NCBI GenBank assembly: GCA_021463845.1
Contig: JAJTXV010000001.1
Coordinates: 248,001-312,000 of the forward strand
Length of the DNA: 64,000 nt
Direction: 5' to 3'
Source of the DNA: Anaerolineales bacterium
Lineage (GTDB): Bacteria; Chloroflexota; Anaerolineae; Anaerolineales; UBA11579
Shown here: positions 1 through 8,712 of the stretch, piece by piece
Layout: each line of letters begins with the position of its first letter
Numbering within the stretch: the stretch's first letter is position 1
Position numbers and translations under genes: made by a program
The notes under the pieces: generated by a model
What the model was told of the DNA's origin: nothing
Seen by the model: only the letters and a program-made list of their open reading frames with translations
Databases searched by the model: none

Positions 1-2
1 TC

Positions 3-365
3 TATGAATGGGTCAGCGTGGCTGGGCAGCGTTTTGATTGGCTGCTATGGACGCTGTGCGTGACTCTTGCGCTGAGCCCTCTGGTGGGCATGCCCAGCAC
101 CAGCTCCAATCATGTGATCCTGCTGTTGGCGGTGGTGTGGCTGCTGGCCTTGTGGCAGCGGCGCACCGGGCAGCCGCGGGCGGTGTGGGTGCTGCTGCCG
201 GTCTTGTTCGTGGGCATTTGGGCTTTGTTCCTGCTGACGTTGGAGCAGGAGCAAGCCCAGTTTGGTGAGCATCTCAGCTTGCTGTTGGTGGCCCCAGTCT
301 TTTTAGCGATCAACCTGTACTGGCTGCGTTGGTGGTTGCTGCGCCCGCAAGGAGTGAAAGCGTGA
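3..365 (+). CDS. C-terminal part of a polytopic membrane protein (5' end outside window)
   Basis: The reading frame is open from the first codon (position 3) to a TGA at 363-365, so the true start lies upstream of the window. The visible 120 residues hold about three hydrophobic helices, with a Pro-Ser-Thr-Ser-Ser-Asn-His stretch between the first two and basic loops. This is compatible with the C-terminus of a GT-C or GT87-like integral membrane glycosyltransferase, in keeping with the three membrane proteins that follow. The stop overlaps the next start codon (GTGA), so it is the first visible gene of an operon. The family assignment is inference; no catalytic motif is present in this fragment. 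Confidence 0.6.
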   Translation, partial: YEWVSVAGQRFDWLLWTLCVTLALSPLVGMPSTSSNHVILLLAVVWLLALWQRRTGQPRAVWVLLPVLFVGIWALFLLTLEQEQAQFGEHLSLLLVAPVFLAINLYWLRWWLLRPQGVKA

Positions 366-2323
366 AAACGCGCCCCATCCTGGCGGCCGGGGTGCTGCTG
401 TGGTTCGGTATCGGCTTGGCGTACTACTACGCGTATCACCGCCCGTTCACGCCGGAGTTTGCACTGCGGGCGCTGCTGGCAGGGCGCGATTTGCTCTGCA
501 CGGCGTTACTGTTTGTGATCGCAGGCGGTGTTGGTGCGCGCCTGCTGCCCACGCTTTCAGTAGCGCCCCTGGCGCGGCTGGCCGTGCGGGCCGCGGTAGG
601 CCTGGGCGGGCTGGGGTTGCTGTACCTGCTGGTCGGCTCGACGCTGGGCACCGGCAGCCTGCTGGCGTGGGGGCTGGCGCTGGGTTTGCTGGTAGGGCTG
701 CGGCGCGCCATCCGAACCTGGTGGCAGGACGCGGCCGGGTTTGCGGCCCTATGGCAAGCCAGCGGGCGGCTGGGCCGCGCGCTGGGATGGCTGAGCGCGG
801 TCATCCTCGCCGCGGGCTTGCTGTTGGCGCTGGCGCCGCCGTTGGCCTTTGACGCACTCGTGTATCACTTAAGCCTGCCAAAGATCTATTTGCAGGCTGG
901 GCAAGTGACATATGTGCCTGAGATCACGCATTGGGGCTTCCCGCAGCTTGCGCATATGCTGGTTACCTGGGCTGGCGCGCTGGGCTCGACCCACGGCGCG
1001 CTGGTGGGCTGGGGCATGGGCATATTGGCGCTGCTAGGCTTGTTGGGGCATCTGGCTGAGGGGCTTGGAGCGCGGCCGGCCTGGGTGGCGGTGGCCGCGC
1101 TGCTGAGCGGCGTTTCATTGGTAACTGCGCTCAGCTCGGCGTATGTGGACTGGCCGGGCGTGCTGATGGGCTGGGGTGTGCTGCTGATGCTGGAGCAGTG
1201 GTGGCACATTCGTGATCAGCGCTGGGCGGTGTGGGCGGGCGTGTTGTGCGGTTTGGCCTTTGGCGTTAAATACACTTCGGGCATTCTGGCTCCGCTGGGC
1301 GTGTTGGTGCTTGTATTTGGCAAGGCGGACTGGCGCACGGTGGCGCGCTATCTGGGTGCGGCGTTATTGCTGGCATTGCCTTGGCTCTTGCGCAACCTGT
1401 TGGCCACCGGCAACCCTTTCTACCCATTGCTGTTGCCGGGCGGTGAGATGGACGCGCTGCGGCTGAGCTATTACCAGGGCTTTTCGGCGCAGGCCACCTG
1501 GCTGGATGCGGTGTTGCTGCCGGTACGGGCAACCTGGCTTGGTATTGAGGGTGGGCATATTGGCGGGGCAGCTGGCTACGAGACCTCGCTGGGGCCGCTG
1601 CTGCTGGCTTTTGGTGTGCTGGCAGCGCTGCCGATGCAGTTGAGTGAAGCGGCGCGGCCGCTGCGGCGCATTGCGGCCGTGATGGCGCTGGGCGGCATGC
1701 TGGTGTGGGCCGCCGGCGGCCTGCTGACCGGCCACCTGATCCGCAGCCACTTGTATTTCAGCTTGTTCGCAGCTTTTGCCACGCTGGCCGCGTTTGGCTT
1801 TGCGGCGCTGGATGGCTTGCGCATCGGCAGCGTGCGCGTGGGGCGCATGGCGGCCGCCGTGGCGGTGCTGGCGTTGGGGTTGAGCGCGGTGCAAAGCGGC
1901 CTGGAGCTGGCGCAGCGCGGCGTTGCGGAGCTGTGGGGCGGCGGGTTGGATGCGCAAGGCTATTCGGAGCGCAACCTGGGCCTGTACGCGCTGGTGATGA
2001 GTGAGCTGCCGCGGGATGGGCGCACGCTGATGTTGTGGGAGGCGCGCGGCCTGGCCTGTGCGCCGCAGTGCGACCCCGACGAAGTGATCGACCGCTGGCA
2101 GCATGACCTGGCGCGCTATGGTTCAGTGCAGGCGGTGCTGGACAGTTGGCGGGCTGAGGGTTTCGAATATGTGCTGTACTACCGCTTAGGAGCAGAATTT
2201 GTGCAGAATGACCCGGAACACTTCCATGCGCTCGACTTGCAGGAAGTGGAAGATGGGCTGGCACAATTGCCGATAGTGCACGACTTTAACGGAGACTACG
2301 TGCTGTATGCACTGAGGCCATGA
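362..2323 (+). CDS. GT-C-like integral membrane glycosyltransferase (ArnT/PMT-type)
   Basis: A 653-residue polytopic membrane protein with a dozen or so hydrophobic helices. After the N-terminal helices comes the motif FDALVYHLSLPKIYL, which resembles the acidic first external loop of PMT/ArnT-type GT-C enzymes that use polyprenyl-phosphate sugars. The C-terminal ~130 residues form a soluble, outward-facing domain ending in a YVLY-type strand, as in related bacterial families. I chose GTG at 362 rather than an upstream frame start at 329, because AAGGAG (349-354) sits 7 nt before it and it overlaps the preceding stop by 4 nt. Donor and acceptor are unknown. It is translationally coupled to its neighbours. 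Confidence 0.7.
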   Translation: MKTRPILAAGVLLWFGIGLAYYYAYHRPFTPEFALRALLAGRDLLCTALLFVIAGGVGARLLPTLSVAPLARLAVRAAVGLGGLGLLYLLVGSTLGTGSLLAWGLALGLLVGLRRAIRTWWQDAAGFAALWQASGRLGRALGWLSAVILAAGLLLALAPPLAFDALVYHLSLPKIYLQAGQVTYVPEITHWGFPQLAHMLVTWAGALGSTHGALVGWGMGILALLGLLGHLAEGLGARPAWVAVAALLSGVSLVTALSSAYVDWPGVLMGWGVLLMLEQWWHIRDQRWAVWAGVLCGLAFGVKYTSGILAPLGVLVLVFGKADWRTVARYLGAALLLALPWLLRNLLATGNPFYPLLLPGGEMDALRLSYYQGFSAQATWLDAVLLPVRATWLGIEGGHIGGAAGYETSLGPLLLAFGVLAALPMQLSEAARPLRRIAAVMALGGMLVWAAGGLLTGHLIRSHLYFSLFAAFATLAAFGFAALDGLRIGSVRVGRMAAAVAVLALGLSAVQSGLELAQRGVAELWGGGLDAQGYSERNLGLYALVMSELPRDGRTLMLWEARGLACAPQCDPDEVIDRWQHDLARYGSVQAVLDSWRAEGFEYVLYYRLGAEFVQNDPEHFHALDLQEVEDGLAQLPIVHDFNGDYVLYALRP

Positions 2324-3837
2324 CGAGCAAGAGCTATATCACCCTGGGGTTGGCCGGCCTGCTGGTGTTTGTGATCGTTGGCAGTTTGCAGCGCAGCCCA
2401 GGCTATATGGATGCGGAGTACTACCTGCTCACCGGGCAGCAGTTGGCGGCCGGCCGCGGCTTCACTGAGCCGGTGTTGTGGAACTATCTGGATGCGCCCA
2501 GCGGCCTGCCGCATCCCTCGCATGCGTACTGGATGCCGCTGCCCTCGCTGCTGGCCGCGCTGGGCACAGCATTGTTCGGCGTCAGTTTCAGCGCCGGGCG
2601 TGTGCTGTTCCTTATAGTGGCAGCGCTGGTGCCGCCGCTGACTGCCAAGCTGTGCATGCAGCTCACCGGACGGCGCGGCTCGGCCCGGTTGGCCGGCTTT
2701 CTGGCAGTGCTGCCTGGGTTCTATTTGCCATTTATTACTACGACAGACAGCTTTGCCATCTGCATGCTGCTGGGCGGCGTATTCTTTTTGTTGATCAGCC
2801 GGGAAGAGAAGCCGGCTTGGTGGGCGCTGGCCTTGGGCGGCGTGGCGGGGTTGCTGCACTTGGCACGCGCCGAAGGCCCGTTGTGGCTGCTGCTGGCTCT
2901 GTATGCAAGCTGGCGCACAGCGGGCGCACGCGGAGCAACCCAAGCTGGGGTCGGCTATCTGGTTGTCATGCTGGCCTGGTTCGTGCGCAATTGGCTGGCC
3001 TTCGGCAGCCTGCTGGCGCCGGGCGCTGGCAGCAGCTTGTGGCTGACCGAATATGACGAACTGTTCAGTTTCCCCGCCAGCCAGCTGTCCATGCAGGCCT
3101 GGGCTGCCAGCGGCCTGGGCGCGATCGTTGCGGCGCGGGTCAGTGCGCTGGGCCAGAACCTGGCCAGCGCGGTGGTGGTGAGCGGGCTGGTGGCGTTGGC
3201 GCCGCTGGTGGTGTGGGGCGCATGGCGCCTGCGCACGCAGCCGGCAGTGCGGGTTGGCAGCGCAGCCTGGTTGGCGCTGCTGCTGGTGTTCAGTTTCGTG
3301 TTCCCGTTCTCCGGGGCGCGAGGTGGCTTCTTCCATGCGGCGGCGGTTGTGCAAACGCTGGTGTGGGCGCTGGCTGCAGCCGGTTTACACGCTGCGCTGG
3401 AGTGGGGCAGTGCGGTGCGCGGTTGGCAAGTGACGCGGGCCGGGCATGTGTTCTCAATAGGCATTTTGGTGCTGGCGTTGGGGCTGAGCGCGTATGCAGT
3501 GCAGCAACGCGTGCTGGCTGGCGGCTGGGATGCCAGTGCGGCGCATTACACGGCGCTGCACCAGCGTTTGCAGGCCCTGGGCGTAGGGGATGGCGAGATC
3601 GTCATGGTCAATAACCCGCCGGGCTTCAGCCTGGCGGGCGGCGGCCGGCCGGCGATCGTGATCCCGCATGGCGGGCCGCAGGCCGGCATGCAGGCGGCGC
3701 GCCAGTACGGCGCGCGCATCTTGCTGCTTGGCGAAGATCAGCCGGGCTGGAGTGATATTTATGAAGCTGGCCCGCTGTTAAGCAGCTTGCAGTACCTGGA
3801 TGAGGTAGATGGCACGCGCATCTTCCGCCTTCCCTAA
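2320..3837 (+). CDS. GT-C-like integral membrane protein (family 39-type glycosyltransferase)
   Basis: A 505-residue membrane protein. The first helix is followed by GYMDAEYYLLTGQQLAAG, the Asp-containing first-loop signature seen in GT39/ArnT-like proteins, and a PHPSHAYWMPLPSLLAA segment typical of the same group. About ten further helices follow, then a soluble C-terminal domain of about 120 residues (YTALHQRLQAL through RIFRLP). ATG at 2320 overlaps the previous stop (ATGA). It probably glycosylates an envelope polymer, lipid or protein outside the membrane, but no substrate can be read from sequence. It is similar in plan to its two neighbours, so the set looks like an expanded family. 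Confidence 0.7.
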   Translation: MTSKSYITLGLAGLLVFVIVGSLQRSPGYMDAEYYLLTGQQLAAGRGFTEPVLWNYLDAPSGLPHPSHAYWMPLPSLLAALGTALFGVSFSAGRVLFLIVAALVPPLTAKLCMQLTGRRGSARLAGFLAVLPGFYLPFITTTDSFAICMLLGGVFFLLISREEKPAWWALALGGVAGLLHLARAEGPLWLLLALYASWRTAGARGATQAGVGYLVVMLAWFVRNWLAFGSLLAPGAGSSLWLTEYDELFSFPASQLSMQAWAASGLGAIVAARVSALGQNLASAVVVSGLVALAPLVVWGAWRLRTQPAVRVGSAAWLALLLVFSFVFPFSGARGGFFHAAAVVQTLVWALAAAGLHAALEWGSAVRGWQVTRAGHVFSIGILVLALGLSAYAVQQRVLAGGWDASAAHYTALHQRLQALGVGDGEIVMVNNPPGFSLAGGGRPAIVIPHGGPQAGMQAARQYGARILLLGEDQPGWSDIYEAGPLLSSLQYLDEVDGTRIFRLP

Positions 3838-5275
3838 ATGGCAATTGATTCTGCTGGGGGCATTGGCTGGCCTGAGCATGGCCATATATGCCGCCTACAG
3901 CAATTTGGAGTCCGGGCCAGGTTTTCCGTTGGATGACGCCTGGATCCATTTAACGTATGCGCGCAACCTGGCCCAGCATGGTGAGTGGGCCTTTATCGCA
4001 GGGCAGCCTTCGAGCGCGGCGACGAGCCTGGTGTGGGTGCTACTGCTGGCGCCAGGTGCCTGGCTTGGTCTGGCGCCGACGCTGTGGGCCTGGCTGCTGG
4101 GCTGGCTGGCGTTGTGGGCGGTGGGCGCGCTCGGCGCCATCACGTTCGCGCAGTTGGCGCCGCAACAGGCGCGCAGTGCGCCCTGGCTGGGCGCACTGCT
4201 GGTGGTGGAGTACCACCTGGTGTGGAGCGCGTTGTCGGGCATGGAGACGGTGCTGTTCGCAGCGCTGTGCCTGGCCGCTATGCACCTGGCGCTGCGGCCG
4301 GTGCCGCATGCGCTGGCCGCCGGCGCGCTGGCGGGGCTGGCGATGTTGGTGCGCCCGGAAGGGCTGACCCTGCTGGCGCCGCTGACGATCGCGCTGGTCG
4401 TGCGCCGCAGCAAGCCCGGCGCCTGGCTGCAGTTGGCGGCGGGCTTTGCATTGTTTCTGGTTCCGTATCTCTGGTTCAACTACAACTTATCCGGCACATG
4501 GTGGCCAAGCACCCTGTATGCCAAACAGGCCGAATATGCGGCGCTGCTGGAGCAGCCGCTATGGCTGCGCTGGACCGCGCAAGCCGCAGCGCCGCTGACC
4601 GGGGTCGGGCTGTTGGCTCTGCCGGGCTTTGCGGCTTTCATCATTGACACCGCCAAACGGCGTGAGTGGCTGCGCCTGGCCTGGGTGGCCTGGGCGTTGG
4701 GTTTCCTCTTGATGTTCGCGCTGCGTTTACCCGTCGTATACCAGTATGGCCGCTATGCCATGCCGGTGCTGCCGGTCTATCTGATGCTCTCGGCGGCGGG
4801 GGCCGCGCAGGCGCTGGCCGGTTTGGCCAGCCCAGCCTGGCGGCGTAGGTTGGCCACGTGGCTGGCCAGCGCGGCGTTGGTGGCGCTGGCCTTCTATGCG
4901 CTGGGAGCGCGGGCCTACCAGCGTGATGTGACCTTCATCGAGACGCAGATGGTGGCGGCCGCCAACTGGCTGGCGCACAACACACCGCCGGATGCGCGGG
5001 TGGCGGCGCACGATATTGGCGCACTGGGTTACTTTGCGCCGCGGCTGCTGGTGGACCTGGCCGGCCTGGTTTCGCCGGAAGTGGTGCCGTTCATTCGAGA
5101 TGAGGCCCGCCTGGCGGCGTATTTGGACTCGACCCGTGTGGAATATCTGGTTGTGTTCCCAAACTGGTATGAGCAACTCCCAGCCGGGCAACAATTGCTA
5201 TATCAGGCGCCAGCCTATGCAGATGAAGCCGGGCTTGGGCCATTGAGCGTATACCGCTGGCACGGCGCGCCGTGA
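3809..5275 (+). CDS. GT-C-like integral membrane protein (DDAW motif)
   Basis: A 488-residue polytopic protein. Residues near 40 read PLDDAWIHLTYARNLA, the paired-Asp first external loop of GT39/PMT-like glycosyltransferases. About ten helices follow, with a soluble C-terminal segment carrying DIGALGYFAPRLLVDLAGL and a YLVVFPNWY strand that recurs in this class. The start at 3809 overlaps the end of the previous gene by 29 nt and is preceded by GAGGTAG; the next in-frame Met is well inside the first helix. It is the last gene of the membrane-protein operon; a new promoter for the regulator begins just after its stop. Substrate unknown. Confidence 0.68.
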   Translation: MARASSAFPKWQLILLGALAGLSMAIYAAYSNLESGPGFPLDDAWIHLTYARNLAQHGEWAFIAGQPSSAATSLVWVLLLAPGAWLGLAPTLWAWLLGWLALWAVGALGAITFAQLAPQQARSAPWLGALLVVEYHLVWSALSGMETVLFAALCLAAMHLALRPVPHALAAGALAGLAMLVRPEGLTLLAPLTIALVVRRSKPGAWLQLAAGFALFLVPYLWFNYNLSGTWWPSTLYAKQAEYAALLEQPLWLRWTAQAAAPLTGVGLLALPGFAAFIIDTAKRREWLRLAWVAWALGFLLMFALRLPVVYQYGRYAMPVLPVYLMLSAAGAAQALAGLASPAWRRRLATWLASAALVALAFYALGARAYQRDVTFIETQMVAAANWLAHNTPPDARVAAHDIGALGYFAPRLLVDLAGLVSPEVVPFIRDEARLAAYLDSTRVEYLVVFPNWYEQLPAGQQLLYQAPAYADEAGLGPLSVYRWHGAP

Positions 5276-5296
5276 GTTTGCAAATGATGCCTATGC

Positions 5297-5302
5297 TATA
5301 CT
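5297..5302 (+). promoter_or_regulatory. candidate -10 box for the response-regulator/kinase operon
   Basis: TATACT sits 22 nt after the stop of the upstream gene. The only -35-like element (TTGCAA, 5278-5283) is 13 nt away, too short a spacer, so the box is judged mainly by position and by its match to other -10 boxes in the window. Confidence 0.35.
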
Positions 5303-5341
5303 GCCCTCACTCAATCTTGTGTGAGCGAACGAAATAGCACA

Positions 5342-6019
5342 ATGCCTAAAATAAATGTCGTGATCGTCGAGGATCACCCGATCTTTAGACAGGGGCTTAT
5401 TGATTCCTTTTCCATGGAGAAGGATCTGCAGGTCGTGGGCCAGGCAGCGGAGGGCAACGAAGGTCTGACGCTGATCAAGAAGCTCATGCCGGATGTCGCC
5501 GTGCTGGATGTCAATCTCCCCAATATCAACGGCCAGCAGCTCACCCGCCAACTCAAAGGTGACAAGAAAGTCAGCACGCGCGTGGTTTTGCTCACGGCGT
5601 ACGATGACAGTTCGCAGGTGATCCATGCCATGGCGGCCGGAGCGGCCGCCTATTGCGTCAAGGATATTGACCCGGCCAAACTGGTCGAGATCGTGCGGGC
5701 GGTAGCGAACGGCAACTTCGTGGTGGGCGAGCAGGTCATGGACCAGGGCGCGCTACAGCGCTGGCTGGGCGAGCGCGGCGATGCCAGCGGGCGGGCGTAC
5801 AGCGACCCCGGTGAACCGTTTGAGCCGCTCTCCAGCCGTGAGATGGAAGTGCTGGAATGTGTGACCCGCGGCATGAGCAACAAGGAAATTGCCACGCATC
5901 TGGATATCAGCCACCAGACGGTCAAAAACCATGTGACCGCCGTACTCCGCAAACTTAATGTAGAGGACCGCACACAGGCGGCAGTATATGCATTGCGCCG
6001 TGGCTGGGTAAGATTGTAG
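5342..6019 (+). CDS. NarL/LuxR-family response regulator
   Basis: 225 residues. The receiver domain (1-120) has the acidic pair E10/D11, phospho-acceptor D56 in VAVLDVNLP, T85 and K107. A LuxR/GerE helix-turn-helix fills the C-terminus (LSSREMEVLECVTRGMSNKE, then TVKNHV). It should bind DNA when phosphorylated by the kinase encoded 27 nt downstream. ATG 5342 is preferred to a GTG at 5321, since it starts right at the receiver fold, although neither has a good ribosome binding site. Its place directly before the Tad pilus genes suggests pilus genes as targets, which is inference. Confidence 0.88.
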   Translation: MPKINVVIVEDHPIFRQGLIDSFSMEKDLQVVGQAAEGNEGLTLIKKLMPDVAVLDVNLPNINGQQLTRQLKGDKKVSTRVVLLTAYDDSSQVIHAMAAGAAAYCVKDIDPAKLVEIVRAVANGNFVVGEQVMDQGALQRWLGERGDASGRAYSDPGEPFEPLSSREMEVLECVTRGMSNKEIATHLDISHQTVKNHVTAVLRKLNVEDRTQAAVYALRRGWVRL

Positions 6020-6046
6020 GCATGAGACCATCCCCCGGGAGCGCGT

Positions 6047-7108
6047 GTGGCCATATCTGATAAGGACGGGGCGTTTGCCGGCTCTATGAGCGCTGGCTCA
6101 GCCATGGAAGAGCTGGAGCTGGAGATCACCCAGACCCAGCGCGAGCTGGCCGAGATCGACCTGCTGCTGACCCAAAGCAAAGGCGAGCTGGACAAGCTGA
6201 CCCAGCGCAACGCCACCATCACGGCCCACCTGCAACAGATCCAAAACCAGATCGATGATGTGCCCGCGCCGGACATCCGCGCGGCGTATGACGCTGCGTT
6301 GGAAGCGCAGCAACGCCTGGTGGTGATGCGCGGGCAGTTCGAGAAACTGCATAGCGACAAAGCGCGCCTGGAGCGACAGCTGCAGGTGCTCAAGAAGGTC
6401 AAGGAAAGCGGCACCAGCGAGGCCAAGCCGCAGGAGAGCGCCCGCAACACGCAGAGCTCGATCGAAGTGATGATCCAGGCGCAGGAGCAGGAACGCCAGC
6501 GCCTCTCACGCCAGATGCACGACGGCCCGGCCCAGGCGCTCTCCAACTTTATTCTGCAGACTGAGATCGCTCTGCGCTTGTTCGAGGTGGACCAGGAGCA
6601 GGCGCGCCAGGAGCTCAACAGTTTGAAATCAGCGGCTTCGAGCACCTTTCAAAAAGTACGTGACTTTATCTTCGATCTGCGCCCGATGATGCTGGATGAT
6701 CTGGGGCTGGTGCCTACGATCAAGCGCTATGCGGACTACCTGGCTGAGAAGCTCGGCACTGAGATCGCCGTGAGCGTCACTGGGTCGGAGCGGCGGCTGG
6801 AGCCGTATATTGAAGTGGTGGTCTTCCGGGCGGTGCAGGAGCTACTGAGCAACAATGCCTTGCACAGCCAGGCGACCAGCATCAAAGTCCAGCTGGATAT
6901 TAGCCAGCACCAAGTGCGGGCCAGTGTGGAAGACAATGGGCGCGGTTTCGATGCCCATGCCGTGCCGGCGGAGGCCGAGCTGACGCTGAAGGCCATCAGG
7001 GAGCGGATGGACCTGCTGGGCGGCACCTTTGATATGGATAGCGCCCCTGGCCAGGGAGCCCGATTTGCCTTTGGGGTGCCGGCTGAGGCCAAGGCCCCAA
7101 TTCCGTAG
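6047..7108 (+). CDS. soluble NarL-type sensor histidine kinase with N-terminal coiled coil
   Basis: 353 residues and no membrane segment. Residues about 20-120 are a long heptad-rich coiled coil, followed by a HisKA_3 dimerisation domain with the phosphorylatable His158 in RLSRQMHDGPAQ. The ATPase domain follows, with N-box ELLSNNALHS (265-274) and G1 box EDNGRGF (295-301). The layout resembles DegS-type cytoplasmic kinases, so the signal is probably internal or delivered by a partner. GTG 6047 follows a GGGAG; ATG 6104 is an alternative. The pair with the upstream regulator is clear from order and spacing. The N-box has NN where N-x-x-x-H is usual, but the spacing to H is kept. Confidence 0.87.
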   Translation: MAISDKDGAFAGSMSAGSAMEELELEITQTQRELAEIDLLLTQSKGELDKLTQRNATITAHLQQIQNQIDDVPAPDIRAAYDAALEAQQRLVVMRGQFEKLHSDKARLERQLQVLKKVKESGTSEAKPQESARNTQSSIEVMIQAQEQERQRLSRQMHDGPAQALSNFILQTEIALRLFEVDQEQARQELNSLKSAASSTFQKVRDFIFDLRPMMLDDLGLVPTIKRYADYLAEKLGTEIAVSVTGSERRLEPYIEVVVFRAVQELLSNNALHSQATSIKVQLDISQHQVRASVEDNGRGFDAHAVPAEAELTLKAIRERMDLLGGTFDMDSAPGQGARFAFGVPAEAKAPIP

Positions 7109-7134
7109 CGCCGGCCATTAGTACTCTAATTCTA

Positions 7135-7163
7135 TTGCGTAAAAAAGCCCTGATTCTTATAAT
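7135..7163 (+). promoter_or_regulatory. promoter of flp pilin gene
   Basis: TTGCGT (7135-7140), a 17-nt spacer and a perfect TATAAT (7158-7163) lie 54 nt upstream of the pilin start. With the AAAGGAGGA ribosome binding site and the hairpin after the stop, this makes flp a strongly expressed unit of its own. Confidence 0.75.
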
Positions 7164-7216
7164 CTGCTCATAACTCTGCACCTGCGGAGTAGCCTGCGTG
7201 AAAGGAGGAACTCCTA

Positions 7217-7357
7217 ATGTTCAACTCTCAAAAGGGTCAAGGGCTCGTAGAATACGCGCTGATCTTGGTGCTCGTCGCCATTGTGGTCATCGTGATCGTG
7301 TCCCTGCTCGGCGGATCTATTGGTAACGTATTCAGCAACATCATCGCCAACATCTAA
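7217..7357 (+). CDS. flp: Flp-type pilin subunit
   Basis: A 46-residue prepilin. The short basic leader MFNSQKG is followed by QGLVEYALI, the Flp/class IVb signature. Processing is expected after Gly7, placing Glu12 at +5 and Tyr13 at +6. A single hydrophobic helix (about 14-32) packs the fibre core, and the C-terminus is short and polar. AAAGGAGGA (7201-7209) is spaced 7 nt from the ATG. It has its own promoter and is followed by a palindrome, giving the pilin a separate abundant transcript upstream of the assembly genes. No prepilin peptidase (TadV/CpaA) is encoded in the window. Confidence 0.93.
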   Translation: MFNSQKGQGLVEYALILVLVAIVVIVIVSLLGGSIGNVFSNIIANI

Positions 7358-7379
7358 TCGTAGGCGACCTTTCATTTGT

Positions 7380-7411
7380 AATGCAGCCCTGGCAATTGCC
7401 AGGGCTGCATT
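7380..7411 (+). terminator. hairpin after flp (32-bp perfect palindrome)
   Basis: AATGCAGCCCTGGCAA is followed directly by its exact reverse complement. The trailing sequence is TCGTCTCT rather than a clean U-tract. It could therefore be a leaky terminator or an RNA-stabilising hairpin, letting pilin mRNA exceed that of the assembly genes. Confidence 0.7.
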
Positions 7412-7459
7412 CGTCTCTCCGCTTGTGTAAGCGCTGATTTGCATAGCCCATGGGCGGGA

Positions 7460-7489
7460 TTGGCAAATTGGCTTGATATCATGTAGACT
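7460..7489 (+). promoter_or_regulatory. candidate promoter of the cpaB-tadC operon
   Basis: TTGGCA (7460-7465), an 18-nt spacer and TAGACT (7484-7489) lie 51 nt before the cpaB start, downstream of the pilin hairpin. The remainder of the 183-nt gap (7358-7540) holds only the palindrome at 7380-7411. Confidence 0.45.
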
Positions 7490-7540
7490 ACTTCTGCGCC
7501 TGGCCTGCGGGCTTAGTTATAGGCGGCGAAAGGGTTAACT

Positions 7541-8683
7541 ATGCGTGTAGGAAGACTGTTGATCGTGCTGGCCATTCTGGTCATTTTGGCTTTGGTGGCC
7601 CTGTATGCCGTGTTGAATCTGGACACTGCCAACAGCGGCCAGGAGCAGGCTGCCAGCACAGTAGACATCGTCATCGTCGTGCAGCCCATCGCCCGCGGCG
7701 CACTGATCACGGCTGAGCACCTGGGTCTGCTGGCCTATCCGGCCGACCAGACCATCGAGGGGATGTTCACCAGCATCACGGATGTGGCCGGGCGGCGCTC
7801 GCGCTATGACCTGACGCCGGGCACGCCGCTGAATGCCAGCATGCTGGCCGAGGACAACGAAGTGGTGGAGGCGGGCGGCTCGGACACGGCGCTGCTGATC
7901 CCATCAGGCATGGTGGCCTTCCCGATCCCGATCGATCGCTTTTCCAGTCTGGCGTATGGCCTGCGGGCCGGCGATCACGTTAACGTGATCGCCACACTGC
8001 TGCTGGTGGAACTGGACCAGTCTTTCCAAACCCAGACGCCCAACAATACCGCCGGCATCATTGAGCCGGGCAATGCGTTGGTGACCGGCGGTCAGAACAC
8101 CGGCGACGAAGCCAGCTCCAGCCTGGAAGTGGACGAACTGCTTAACGTTCTGACCGCCCAGGTAGTCAATGGCGGCCCCAGCGCACAATTGGGCAGCGGC
8201 TTTGTGGATGAGCAGACCGGCCAGCCCTTTTACGCAGTGCCATCTGAGGCACAGCGCCCGCGCCTGGTAAGCCAGACCCTGCTGCAGGATATTGTGGTGC
8301 TGCATGTGGGCAACCATTTGTACACTGACACCGCTGGCAATGAAGTTGAGCAGCCTACGACGACAACGCTCGACCCGAACACGGGCGCCGAAGTTGTAGT
8401 GCCTGCCCCGATTGAACCGCCAGACATCATTACACTGGTTGTTACGCCGCAGGATGCAGTAACGCTGAACTATTTGATCTACACCGGAGCCCAGTTGAAT
8501 TTGGCGCTGCGCGCCACTGGCGATGACAGCCTGATCAGCACCGAAGCGGTGACTTTGGAATTCCTGCTCAACAACTACAACATTCCCGTACCCTCCAAGC
8601 TCCCATTTGGCTTGACCCCGCGCATCGACACGCTGATCTCGCCGGCACAGCAGGATGAACGACAGCAACAGACCCTGCCGTAG
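7541..8683 (+). CDS. cpaB: Flp pilus assembly protein CpaB/RcpC
   Basis: 380 residues. One N-terminal membrane anchor (about 5-27) is followed by a SAF-type domain (VVQPIARGALITAEHL, about 45-110) and the CpaB/RcpC core with LRAGDHVNVIATLLLV, matching the family's G-D-x-V-x-V motif. The rest is predicted extracytoplasmic. In diderms the protein works with the RcpA secretin; none is encoded here, consistent with a monoderm envelope where CpaB may guide the pilus through the wall. It is the first gene of the assembly operon, 29 nt before cpaE. Confidence 0.87.
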   Translation: MRVGRLLIVLAILVILALVALYAVLNLDTANSGQEQAASTVDIVIVVQPIARGALITAEHLGLLAYPADQTIEGMFTSITDVAGRRSRYDLTPGTPLNASMLAEDNEVVEAGGSDTALLIPSGMVAFPIPIDRFSSLAYGLRAGDHVNVIATLLLVELDQSFQTQTPNNTAGIIEPGNALVTGGQNTGDEASSSLEVDELLNVLTAQVVNGGPSAQLGSGFVDEQTGQPFYAVPSEAQRPRLVSQTLLQDIVVLHVGNHLYTDTAGNEVEQPTTTTLDPNTGAEVVVPAPIEPPDIITLVVTPQDAVTLNYLIYTGAQLNLALRATGDDSLISTEAVTLEFLLNNYNIPVPSKLPFGLTPRIDTLISPAQQDERQQQTLP

Positions 8684-8712
8684 TCTGGCGGAGAAGGCAG
8701 TAAGAAACAAGG

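Noticed and set aside
5278-5302. Full promoter TTGCAA/TATACT before the response regulator
   Set aside because: The 13-nt spacer is too short for a standard sigma-70 promoter, so only the -10 box is kept at low confidence.
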